A DNA stretch of 64,000 nucleotides from Siphonodentalium dalli (GCA_032622095.1 CP136065.1:205076151-205140150); one strand, 5' to 3'. Counted from the stretch's first letter, positions 25,321-35,788 are shown. A program made the numbers and translations. Notes: a model not told the origin generated them from the sequence alone.

Positions 25321-26164
25321 TTGTGGTCCCCTTATGACCAATCATTGCAACCAGTAGCATTACCAAGTCAAGTAGTACATAGGCCTACCGGTGCACAACG
25401 AACATAAAAAAACCAATACCACGTGGTCGTGCCATAAATAGAAATAAATTATATTTTAAATATTTGTACTAATTACCATTCAGTCAAATGAAGAATATCT
25501 TCTTGGTCAGTCGTCATTTTCATCAGATGATAACAGCAGACAGACAAATACAAATTTTTCAAGAAAATACACAAAACATCAGGATAAGATCACCAAAAAC
25601 GCGCATAGTATGTCGCAAACATAAACTGATTTAAGTTTTCTGGCGCCTAAGTTCGAAAACCGCACGCACTTTCAAATATTTTTGAATTTCGCGGGCTTTA
25701 AATTTAGGTTTCGATTTTATTTCGTTCCGACTTTGTTATTCCGGAAAAATGGTTTTGTGCCATTTGTCATTCAGATTCTAGAACGGGTGATGGAGGTGTC
25801 GCAGATTTGTGTTCGTTGGTGAATTTACAATACATTACCGAAATAAAGTGAGGTTTTCGAAGAACTGGAAAAATATACCTATGGAATGTTGTAGATTGGC
25901 ATCTAAGGTGTAAGAGGTACCAAAAGTTTTTAGTGAAAATATATTTTTTGTAGGAATACAGTTGAGTTCAAAATGGGTGGCAACAAATTCGTGTTTCGTT
26001 CCTTCCGTGACCTATGGTCCCGGGTGGTGGTTCTGCCAATAAAAGAGGGGTTTTGACCAAACTCCAAGCTCCTATGATACGACCAGCTGGACACAGCCCA
26101 TCTGTTCATGTGTTGCGTAGTAACGCATGCGCTGGTCGTGCTTATACTAAGTTTGCTTTTCAAC

Positions 26165-26233
26165 ATGGGCACCGCCATCTTGAATTTGAGGGGCCGCCAT
26201 CTTGAATTTGAGTCGGCGCCATCTTGGAAACGT
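26165..26233 (+). repeat. triplicated CGCCATCTTG motif
   Basis: Three successive copies of (G)CCATCTTGAATTTGAG or a close variant lie about 22 bp apart, each with a CGCCATCTTG core. This word matches the known YY1 consensus. Related words occur near 22957-22997, 24073-24095, 24231-24253 and 24526-24545. Confidence 0.7.
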
Positions 26234-27086
26234 CATTGCAATTAAATGTAAAAGGCAAAATTTATCTTTCCATATAGCTAACATAACATCATTCATTGTG
26301 CTAAGGCGTATATATAGCCTACATAGTTTATAATTTAAACACTAATCATGAGTCAAATCCTGTGGACGATCGGAAGTGCCATTCTAAAACGACAGGAAGT
26401 TTGCTATGCCATTCTGAAATTACATAAATCTGCAAATTTTCGTTAGCCACATTGCCAAAACAACATTTGTCACGCTACTAAATAAACTTTTCTCCAGTTT
26501 AGTAACTTATAGTAAAAGCACGTTCACTGTTATGTGACGTCAGATGTAATTGTCTTACCCAAAGGGACGTCATACTGACACGTGCATTCCCCCGCCAAAA
26601 TCATCAATGTTTGAACGACGTAATTACAACGTAAATCGTATTTTCTACATTCCAGAAGAATGAGTAATATTTGAATATATAAATTGTATATAGTATACAA
26701 TAAGAACACTAGGACCACTGTGTCGTGGAAATATACTAAGCCCCAATTATGGAATTTTTAACCCGAGCGAGGGGATACAGCTAAAATTCCACCCAAATTG
26801 AGAATGGGCCAGTCGAAAAATTGGGAACCAAGACCAATGTGAAATGTGTGGGTGCAATAGGAGATTCAGAAGCAGACCCCCGATCAATTCATGACCCCTC
26901 GGTCGTCACATTCCTGTCCAACCAGCACCTCCCACCCGACTTAACTTAAACAACTCAAACATGGGTGCGAGGATATATGCCGGCATTTTCTGTGGAATAT
27001 ACAGTAAATAAGTGAGATCAGTAATTACATGAAATACCTGAAAGTTTCAGTAAATTCGTGAAATCACTTATCTGACAATTTCATGA
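26234..27086. other. unannotated stretch
   Basis: No recognisable gene or repeat. The minus-strand frame at 26530-26718 lacks domain signal. Confidence 0.4.
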
Positions 27087-27926
27087 AATTACTAATCCAA
27101 GTCTGCTCGTACTAAAACCAGGTAAGATATTGTGATAGCGAGATGCTAATTTTAGTACGAGAACGTCCCTATAGGCTTTATATGTCTTATATGACATCAG
27201 TTTCGCCCAGGGTTGGTGACGGGAATTGTAATCTATTTTATTCGACTTTACATGACGAATCAATACCTGATGCTATATGTATCGGAAGGAGTGACATCTT
27301 ATGATCATAATGGTGTATAATAAACTAACTTTCATGTTAAATTACACATAGACTATTCCGGTTTATTAGGACTAACATCGGTTTGTTTACGTTTTAACTG
27401 AAATCCGAAGTGTTCCCCAATGTACTCGGCTAACTTCGGCTTCTATGTCGTCAATCGAATGCGCCAAAAACAACCGAATACACTTTACTCAACATCGTGT
27501 GCTGTTAATAAATTCCACCACTAGTATGTGGTTATTTGTCTTGAAAGTGGTCCTATATTACCTATTAGTTAGACATTTCTTAAACGGAGCGTCTCGCAAT
27601 TTTTAATTTACAAATTACCGGGTGTATAAGTGATAGAATTAGTTAAATTTATGACCACATGGTTTTGTTTATGTTTACTTTACGATTACTAGAATATTTT
27701 GGCCGGAATATGCCGATGTCACTTCGTGAGGTCAATTGAGTTCGCAAACTTTTAAATATTGTGATATTTGTTTACATCTAATTGTGGTTTTATGTGAATA
27801 TATGGTCACTAACGAACAACTCATGTCATATCAAGTATATAGGGACGTTCTCGTACTCAAACTAGAATCTCGCTATCATAATATCTAAGCTGGTTTTAGT
27901 GCGAGCAGGACTTGGACTAGAAATTA
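27087..27926. mobile_element. 828-bp inverted-repeat element with AAATTA duplication
   Basis: Inverted ends of about 85-95 bp begin CTAATCCAAGTC (27093) and end GACTTGGACTAG (27920). They continue inward through TACTAAAACCAG, ATAGCGAGAT and GTACGAGAACGTCCCTATA. AAATTA flanks both sides (27087-27092, 27921-27926). If the boundary is set 2 bp inward the duplication reads AAATTACT. The interior (about 665 bp) encodes nothing recognised. Confidence 0.8.
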
Positions 27927-28224
27927 CTGAAAAATTTAATATCTCATCTTTGTTATCGGACGCCATTAGGGTATGCAGACAACTTGTCTGAGCTTATAAT
28001 GTATAAAGTAGCTAGTCCTAACCCATTACAATTATGTATTGAAACCCTTAAAGTAAAGATGTGTAAAATAAATTAATAGATTTCAGTGATTTCGCGTAAT
28101 TCCTGGCCACTTTTAGTGGCTTCATGAAATCCTGACAGTAATTATGTGTAATCGCTGGGCCAGTCTAGTAATCACTAATTCCACCATGTATATATATCAC
28201 ACGTCTGTCATCCCACATACATAG

Positions 28225-28375
28225 AGGATCTACAACGAGTCCCAAGTTTATAGCGAAATTTACAAAACGAGTCCAGTAAATTAGGTCTGGACCGAGCATT
28301 TGGCGAGGTCCAGACCTAATTTACTGGACGAGTTTTGTAAATTCCGCTATAAACTTGGGACGAGTTGTAGATTCT
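28225..28375. other. 151-bp palindrome with three tandem G-A mismatch sites
   Basis: The two arms pair in register (positions summing to 56600) with no indels. Between the mismatch sites the stems are 28 bp (one mismatch) and 21 bp (perfect). The word CGAG occurs in the same orientation in both arms at 28236/28361, 28268/28329 and 28293/28304. Each time this makes a 5'-CGAG-3'/5'-CGAG-3' internal loop, that is a tandem G-A mismatch; the innermost pair closes a 7-nt loop. No element ends or target duplication are seen. Confidence 0.9.
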
Positions 28376-29196
28376 ATTTATTACATGATCCAAAACCTCG
28401 ACAAAACATACTTAAATCAACAAATGGGACGCGAAACTAACATCAACTTCTATAAGGAATGCGATGACGTTTCACACAACTCTGCGTTTTTTGCACGCGC
28501 AAAGAAATAGTCCCATATAAATAAAGACTCTTTGGCGTATTTAATGGCGTATATTTAATGACATAACTTTTCAAACTCTTTGTTCATTATAGTTTGTTGA
28601 AATTATATTGGAAGCCATAGTATTTTGAGACGTAGCGTACGGAATGCAAAGAAACCACAAACCGGAAGTCAAAGGTCACCTGGCACTATTTCCTGTTATT
28701 AAACGAACGTTTAATATCACAATTTATAGAATGGGTTTATTGAATGGAATAAAGGTAGAATCATGTAATAAATAGAAATACTAACTGGCTTCTTAGAAAG
28801 CTACATATATGTACGGGTTTGTAATGTAAATAAATATTTATGACCCTTTGGTAGTTTGGAATTGGAGGTACTTTTAGATTCTGCTCGCTCTTGAAGATTG
28901 TAAGTTGTAATGTAATTGTTTTTCTTTGTATAAATGGTGAGTTATGTTTTTTTAACTCGGATTATTGTTTCTCTCTGTCAACGACATATACGCAATCACA
29001 AACGAAGATAAACGAAGTATACAGATAATATTGTCGCCATTGCAATAGTCCAACAAACAAAGGCATAATACAACGCGTTCTGTGAATCTCATTGCATATA
29101 TACACGCCGTTGAATTGATGTTGGTCAGATCGTATATGTATAGCAGCATTATTCATATATTCACGTATGTAATTGGTTATAAATAATAAATATGTA
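28376..29196. other. unannotated stretch
   Basis: AT-rich, no recognisable feature. Two overlapping minus-strand frames near 28952-29156 lack any domain. Confidence 0.4.
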
Positions 29197-30058
29197 TCCT
29201 TATTCGTATTTAAATTCGCACAGTACTATTTTTCGCTCAGTTTTGAATTCGCGCACTTTAAATTCGCGCACCTGTCTGCGCGAATTCAAAATTGACAGAA
29301 ATATCTTCGTAAAAGTCATGGATCTGTTGACATGTCGTTTCAGTTCTTAGTCGTTTATGAAGATACATGTGTATACTAAACACGATCACTGCTGATTTAT
29401 ATGTTGTAAACAAAATTTGATCTCTACCAGAATCAGTTCTCGGCTCGCCATAGCGACGCCGTTAGAGCTTGTTTGTAGATCATAACTGCATCATCGTTTT
29501 GTTGCGATGATGGATGTTTATATATGCTCCAAATAATTATTATGATATTGAAATAGTAACATGGACTGCATGGACATCAATAAACTGAACTCGAAAGCAG
29601 AAAACCACAAACGAGAAGGCAACTGACTTCAGAAAAATCAACACTGGCTGCGGGTTATGGTGACATAACTAACTCAGACTGTATGGTCACGATGTCACTC
29701 CAGGGTGGTGAATAGGGGTACTTGCTTTCATGCATGCACATACAATCTAGAATATGTGCATATCTTACAAGAATTTCAACATCGTCGTCGAAGTTACCAT
29801 GATGTGTACGTCGTTGGACATTGAGTATATTAGTTGACCGAATGTAAATATAGGCCTACACGTTTAGGCGTAATAGTCTATTCAGAGTCCATTCTTTGGT
29901 AATCTGTTTAACTCATCAACATAACCTCGATCTTGTTTTCAACGTGGTTAATTGGTTTAAACTCAGGAGTCGTACTATTTTTCGCTCAGTTTTAAATTCG
30001 CGCATCGAAGGGTGCGCGAAAAATAGCACTGCGAGAATTTAAATATATACGAGTAAGG
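29197..30058. mobile_element. 862-bp inverted-repeat element, possible TA target
   Basis: Ends are inverted over about 45 bp: TCCTTATTCGTATTTAAATT on the left and AATTTAAATATATACGAGTA plus AGG on the right, each continuing into an ACTATTTTTCGC-type block. TA flanks both ends, compatible with a Tc1/mariner-type non-autonomous element but weak as evidence. Subterminal ATTCGCGCA words repeat. No transposase is seen. Confidence 0.65.
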
Positions 30059-30717
30059 TAGTTGATGAAATCTTGTTGTTCATATAGATCATCGCATTAT
30101 ATAGTGTTCTGGATAGTGCAGGTCGTCCCTTCTTACATGGATTTCAATGCCATAATTTCTTCTTTTGAAGTATTTATATACAGGGATGTTGTGTATCCAC
30201 TCATCAATATTACTGGACATAATGATTTTTGGAGATGCATGTCCGTTGCTAGTACGGGATGCAAACGAACGCCACGTCGATTTGTCGTCAGTAAAGCGAG
30301 TAGAATTATAAATTTAAAAAACAAATTCTTTACAAGGGAGACCATAACATTAAATACGTCCTCACTACACTTCTATATAAAGGACATAATTGACAAACCA
30401 CTAATCTGATTCCTACATTTCCAACTCTCGTGTACTAGCTATATTTTACAAATCTGGTGTATGTGAAACTGTTCGAAAACTAAAAAGGGACCATAAACAA
30501 AATATTCTTGAAGAGCACCGGCTCATTACCGGAGAAAACACACCATCCATCCCAAACACAAAATTTACAAATAAAAATCCGCATTTTGTCAAAACTCTCT
30601 ATATACATATATAGTACATAATTATAGTATTATATATGTATAGGTTACCGTCACATTATTAAATTCTACTAAATTAATGAATAGTGGATACCTATGATTT
30701 TTGAGTGAATACCATAA
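30059..30717. other. unannotated stretch
   Basis: A 115-codon frame (30062-30409, plus) begins with a non-ATG codon and has no domain that I recognise. Nothing else is seen. Confidence 0.3.
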
Positions 30718-30820
30718 TTATTTCATGAGTGACTTGTATTGGAAATATAAATGTTTAACGAGCGACAGCAGGTCGCGAGTTGAAAATTTATATTTCCACT
30801 GCCAGTCACGAATGAAATAA
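30718..30820. other. 103-bp palindrome with two tandem G-A mismatch sites
   Basis: Arms 30718-30766 and 30772-30820 (49 nt each) pair around a 5-nt loop AGCAG. CGAG at 30759-30762 faces CGAG at 30776-30779, and TGAG at 30726-30729 faces CGAA at 30809-30812; both make tandem G-A mismatches. The rest pairs with scattered single mismatches. Confidence 0.85.
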
Positions 30821-31127
30821 CATGGGATTATCTCAAAACACCATAGATCTTCTATTTATTATATGCTTAATTATATTTATTATATTCCTTAATTAATGCC
30901 AAATAATTTCTCACAAAGCGTTCACAATTAAATTTCAGTTCAAAAGTGATTGTTGTTGTTCGCCAGCTTATAGCCAACGAACCACTTTCAATGGCGAGAA
31001 ATTAGTCGTCCGGTAAAGAAAATATTTCCCACAAATTATTACTAAAAGCGACAAATAATTAAGGACGAATACCGACTTAATACCCCAAATAACAATAAGA
31101 TAACATTCTAATCACGAAATAATACAT
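30821..31127. other. unannotated stretch upstream of a LINE fragment
   Basis: AT-rich sequence with no recognisable feature; it may include decayed LINE sequence. Confidence 0.3.
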
Positions 31128-31766
31128 ATGCTTAAACTGTCTGAAAGAAAACCGAATATGTTACTTCAGAATTCTGCCCAAATATACGAGGAATATATAA
31201 TTCCACCGTTTTTGGCAGAAGCACTTCACATGCCAAAAATAAGCGATTTAGAGAATAACCTATCGCTGGAATATCTCAATAAAGTCCTGGAAGAATTAAA
31301 ATGCGTTCATATTCTAACGTTCAAAAACGAAATATTCGATGACAACAAGAAAAATGATATGAATAAATTAAGAACGTATCGTTGTTTCAAAGAACAATAT
31401 GAAATTGAACCATACTTACTCCAAATTACTAATTTTTATACGAGATCGTGTTTCAGTAAGCTTAGAGTAAGCAATCATAAGTTGCAGGTAGGGTTTGGGC
31501 GACACGCTCAGCCAAAAATACCTTACGAGAAACGCATATGTAAAAAATGTGAAGCAAATGAAATTGAAACGGAAGAACACTTTATAATGAAATGACAAAA
31601 ACATAACCATTTGCGGAAGAGATTTTTCACTGAAATAGGAGTTCACCAACCAATTTTCGTAAACTTTGATGAAATAGAAAAGTTCATATTCCTCACGAAG
31701 GCTGAACACCCGAGCATATGCAATCTGATCTGTAACATGGTTCGGCAGTTTTCCGCAAATAAATGA
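31128..31766 (+). pseudogene. LINE ORF2 C-terminal fragment, stop at a zinc-ligand position
   Basis: A 155-codon frame runs to a TGA at 31593-31595, and the same frame continues open to a second TGA at 31764-31766. It contains NKLRTYRCFKEQYEIEPY, then KLRVSNHKLQVGFGRHAQ, then a CKKC...EEHF zinc-knuckle start. This is the same block order as 22314-22736 and the C-terminal region of non-LTR ORF2 proteins. Aligned with that copy, the first TGA falls where the final zinc-ligand Cys is expected, so the fragment is inactivated. RT and endonuclease are missing. The 3' flank carries AACTGCCCCGCGTGGGTGTA and CAATAAAAA, then a TTATG repeat tail. Confidence 0.75.
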
Positions 31767-31905
31767 GAATATAGTGTTGAGTTACAAATACATGTTATAT
31801 ATATATTTTATATGAAATTGTCTTGACTTGTGTTTAAATTATCTGTATTATGACAACTGCCCCGCGTGGGTGTATTATGTCAATAAAAATGTTATGTTAT
31901 GTTAT
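31767..31905 (+). mobile_element. LINE fragment 3' UTR with TTATG tail
   Basis: This segment shares CAACTGCCC...GTGTATTATG...CAATAAA with the 3' flank at 22740-22885 and ends in three TTATG units. Together the two copies suggest a microsatellite-tailed non-LTR family. Confidence 0.5.
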
Positions 31906-32439
31906 CACTGTTGGTCTAGACACTAATACGATATTTACGCCACAAAATGGGGAGGGGGCCCGATTCGTGCATCTGGGCATATTTGTTAGTTGCTGTCTGG
32001 GAGTCGGTGGTTTCTACGTGCAGTGGAGAGATTTCCTGCTGGAATTAACTATATGCGCGGTCTTTCCTCCACCTTAAAACAGACAACGTCGTGATATAGC
32101 CCAGCGGTTACAATACAACAAAACCAAACCAATCAAACTTTGAACCAGAATCAGTATCAGGATAATGTATTGACATGTGTGTCCATGCTTTGAATTTTAA
32201 TTAATTTTATGAGTTCACGCCATGCACTGAGAGTAGGGCGTGAAATGAGGCGCAAAACGCGAACGAGTACTTAGTGTGCACAGTGTGCACAATGAATACA
32301 TGGATATTCAATAAATTTTAGCTGGTTCGTTAGCCTCATATTTTTGAATCGGAACACTAAACCTGATTTTAGCAGAGGATGCCACTCGTTACGCGCGCAT
32401 CGTGACGTATATCACGTGTTCACGCGATCTGATCGTCTG

Positions 32440-32876
32440 CTCTATTAGCGCGCTCCGCGTGTATACTGTTCTGCAAATTCTTGAAAGCTGCGGTCCGATG
32501 GGCATTTTATTTATAGATAATTGGTTTTCCGGTTTAAAAGTCGAACTGCGCGACCAGGAGGCCGAGTCCGGTAAAAGGTGTAGTTGGGAATTTCAACTTC
32601 GTTTATTGTGCTTTACATTATTAAGTCAATAATGTTGATTTTTGGTTTGTGACAAACTATGTCAATTACCAATACAAGAAATTTAAAAGATAATTTGTAA
32701 GTATCAAACTTTTATAGATATGTTTCGTTCTGCAGCCCACTGATGGTTGTGGTCGGAGACGGCCGAGTCGGCCGCCGGTTCATTAATTAGGTGCTGGTTG
32801 TTATTGTTATTTTAACGGAATTCTGAGTTCCATGGTCATTCGCGAAAACCATTATATTTTATATTCTATATATGAT
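32440..32876 (-). repeat. dispersed repeat family B, right-end fragment (inverted)
   Basis: This segment is the reverse complement of about 44893-45329. Shared landmarks are CCGCGTGTATACTG, TTTTTGGTTTGTGACAA, CTGCAGCCCACTGATGGTTG, GGAGACGGCCGAGTCGGCC and ACGGAATTCTGAGTT. The 76-codon frame at 32402-32632 overlaps its first half but is not intact in the other copy. Confidence 0.85.
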
Positions 32877-33663
32877 ACTGTTCGGGTGAATTTTTAATTC
32901 TGTATTGATGCTCCTCTAATGGGCTAACTGGCGAGTTTTCTGCTCTCATATTTGTCCAAGGAACCTCTTGTTCTCACCCGGACCATTATACAGACAGGTT
33001 CAATTGCTCCAATTGCTAATATTTCTCATAATACTGGAATATAATGCATTGCATATGAGGCAGTTGTCCTAAGGGTGTGTTTACATTGCTATAGAAATGC
33101 ACACAGAAAGAAAACGGTATTCGTTCGTGTGGACAAAAATCGTGTCCGTTATAAGTCACGGTCAACACCGAGGCATTGTGACAGGCAAATCTCATTTGAT
33201 TAATTGTTACTAGGACTTGGCGAATGTGCACACTTAATCTTTCTTCGTCATTTCAACCCATGTATGTCACACTGTGAAAGCGAGAACCTATGGTAGATGA
33301 AGTAGCCCTATTTCTATTTGTGTACATGTACACTGTTGTTTATTGTGTATTCATATGTGATTTGTTCTGACCAACATCAGATTGAACCCGCTTATATACA
33401 AATACAATTAAGTGAAATGACATATCAACACAACCACCACCCACCCCCTGATATGAACCACGTCATGAAATAGAAGAAAGCTAATATATATGTTGATATT
33501 ATACATATAACTTGTCACATTTTTTGTAATCCTTATTTCATGTTAATTTTGTGTGTCAAATTGTGTGGGGAGAGAGTCGTACAGTAAGATGAAAAACTTG
33601 TGTCTCAATACCTTTTCGATGTTTATAATCATTGCAATAAAATATGTTTAAACTAATATTTAG

Positions 33664-33905
33664 ATAGTTGTCCCGGTGTCCAATCCGAGATACCGACCTC
33701 GTTGCCATCGCCCACAATACGTGCCGATTACGTCGACAAAACGATGGCGACTGTTTGGAGACAACACCCTGATATGAGCCTATGGCAGAAATGGCAAGGT
33801 GATAAGCTGCCTGATGTTGTCGAATACAGGCCCTCCTTCATCGTATCCCATTTTCCAGGCTCTCTTAGGAACGAAGACAGTTTATTCCTCAATCCTACCG
33901 TTTGA
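33664..33905 (+). CDS. candidate terminal coding exon
   Basis: After an acceptor (ACTAATATTTAG| at 33663) the frame stays open for 79 codons to a TGA at 33903-33905. The stretch is richer in GC than its surroundings and has ordinary protein composition (for example ADYVDKTMATVWRQHP, then DVVEYRPSFIVSHFPG). It ends with a poly(A) signal 42 bases on. Entry at 33664 leaves two bases before the first full codon, which fits the phase-1 donor at 10600. An alternative acceptor at 33667 with the same donor opens another frame for only about 36 codons. I do not recognise the family. There is one Cys, and no membrane segment follows the first exon. Whether the two exons are joined, or other exons lie between, cannot be decided here. 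Confidence 0.45.
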
Positions 33906-33946
33906 AGTCCCGTCGAACAATATTAAACAAGAAAATCACATATCTG

Positions 33947-33952
33947 AATAAA
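33947..33952 (+). terminator. poly(A) signal AATAAA
   Basis: AATAAA lies 42 bases after the stop codon of the candidate terminal exon. A second AATAAA occurs near 34058. It supports, but does not prove, a transcript end here. Confidence 0.4.
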
Positions 33953-35629
33953 ACTGCCCATGTATATTTAGCGATAACTAAAAGAAATGAAGTATTTTTC
34001 GTGTTGTAAATATGAATTTTACAATTTTACATTTCGGAGAAAATCATATGAAGAAAAATAAATGAATATGACAAAATATATTTAATCAAAGCATGGGACA
34101 ACCTGCCCCGGAAAATTGTACAACCCGCCCCAAATTATGCCCGAGTGGGTGCTCCTCTCTAATAGGCGACTAGCGAGTTTTTCTGGCATATGAAAAGATG
34201 TCACTTAACGAGTATATATACACCGTAATTTTTCACTCGTGTTCTGTACTCAAACTTGTCCGAGGAACCTCGGGTTCTCATCTCGAGTGTTAATCGGGTT
34301 CATTTACACGTTCGTGTGACGTGTGGGTCTTTAGAATAAACAGTTCTTGTGAAATCCTCCTATGAAAAACATCTTATCGCCACGTAGTTAACATGTAGCG
34401 ATGGGCCAGTACCGGGCCATTGTTGGTCCCGTGGCGTTTGCCATGCTGGTAGTTATTGGCCAAGGTCCGTCGACAGTAAATTAAATTTCATAGCCGTACT
34501 GGTCAGGGGGGGACTGGGAGGGCTGCAGCACCCAAACGTTTTTGAAATATAAAATTTCGGGCAAATTTGAGATATTTTGGGTCAAATTCGAGCAAATTGA
34601 ATGTTATTTCAGGGGGAAATTGTGGCAAATTACAGTATTTTCAAATTTCTGCCCGAATTATACATATTTAAGTTTAATTTGAATATATGTTGTTTTATCT
34701 AACAATATAGCTATAATTCATCAAATACACGCGAAAACGCCTAGGCGGTTTCCGATCTTGTATCCTGGATGGCAACAAGGATATCGTGGATGGCAACAGC
34801 TGGTGCACGTGCGTTTCGACAACTGGCTTGTTTTCAAAACAAAACGTCTAAATAACCAACTAAAAGTCGTAAAATAATATACTCGTGTGCTACGAATGTA
34901 AAATAATCAATAATTAATTCAATAAAGTTGACAAAATGTGGAGACAGGGCCCAAAAAGCTCAAAATAACCACCCAAAAATGTTTGGAAATCGAAATAGTA
35001 ACGAAGTTTACACATTGTTTACAGCGCACACGAATACGGACTATTTTGATAATTTATATTTTAGCGAAGGAGGGAATTCCCCTTAATTCAGTACGGTCTT
35101 GATCAAAAGCTACTGATCGCATTTTTTCTCTCGATGAAATACAGAAGGGAAAATCAAATTAATTTTATCTTATGTTAAGGATATAAAACAGAATACTTAC
35201 CAAAAGTCCGTGATTTATTGCATTTCCTCTAAATGAAGTTTAATGAGTTATTTTAGTGCGAGTCAGAACTCGAGTGTCGAAGTGTCGGAAAGTTCAAAAT
35301 TCACCAAAACTCTGAATGGACAGTCATCTCCGACAATGCCTCTCGCCAACGCTATCACTATCCAAGGAGATTGCACCATAAAATAATACAATTATCCTGT
35401 TAAAAGTGACAATTATGTCGAACATATGAAACGAAAATATCGTCGCTTCTTCATTGAATCGGATTCCAGCCAAAGTGAAATTGAATAGTGACGTGAATTT
35501 CTCAGAATTTGACTTATCACAACGTCGCGTGCTGAGAATTGTGTACGTTGTGTGTTGCGCGTAATAAAATAGTTCCTGTTTTAAATTGAGTTTTATTGCA
35601 TTTTTATGGGACGAATTGTAAGATAAATT
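33953..35629. other. stretch with one weak dispersed repeat
   Basis: No gene is recognised. A segment near 34149-34290 (TGCTCCTCTCTAATAGGCG, CTTGTCCGAGGAACCTCG) resembles 32908-32985 with an extra insertion, so it is an old dispersed repeat. The minus-strand frame at 35324-35641 overlaps the palindrome that follows and is not credible. Confidence 0.35.
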
Positions 35630-35788
35630 GGTTATCATCACCCTGCGTGTTTCCGAGATCCGTATTCAAGTCTCGCTGCCTTCTCTGGGCTGTCTATCGT
35701 CTCGTCCTACGGACTCGTCGATAGACTGCACAGAGAAGGCAGCTCGACTTGAATACGGATCTCAGAAACACGCATGGTGGTGATAACC
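35630..35788. other. 159-bp palindrome with two in-register CTCG/CTCG mismatch sites
   Basis: The arms pair around a 3-nt loop TAC at 35708-35710 (positions summing to 71418). CTCG occurs in the same orientation in both arms at 35672/35743 and 35701/35714. On the minus strand each site is CGAG facing CGAG, a tandem G-A mismatch. A few other single mismatches occur. Confidence 0.85.

Larger units (their letters stand above)
23157..26083. mobile_element. 2.9-kb element with 306-bp inverted arms and 7-bp target duplication
   Basis: The element spans 23164-26076. Its arms, 23164-23469 and 25771-26076, are inverted copies differing at about two positions in 306. The ends read CACAGGAGCTTGG and CCAAGCTCCTATG. 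ATACGAC occurs immediately outside each end (23157-23163 and 26077-26083), a perfect 7-bp target-site duplication. The 2.3-kb interior encodes no recognisable transposase, so it is probably non-autonomous. It contains a 78-bp derivative of the same family (23946-24023), a GA microsatellite (25228-25320) and several CCATCTTGG motifs. The superfamily is uncertain. Confidence 0.9.

Noticed and set aside
25040-25366. Ser/Leu-rich minus-strand frame
   Set aside because: It is a translation of the GA microsatellite.
28225-28375. Palindromes as microRNA precursors
   Set aside because: The stems are much longer than animal microRNA hairpins, and the tightest (foldback modules, 35630 palindrome) have 3-nt loops. 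Long-hairpin small RNAs remain possible but need read data.
32090-32125. tRNA A-box-like word (TAGCCCAGCGGTTA)
   Set aside because: No matching B box at the right distance and no cloverleaf; not enough for a tRNA or SINE call.
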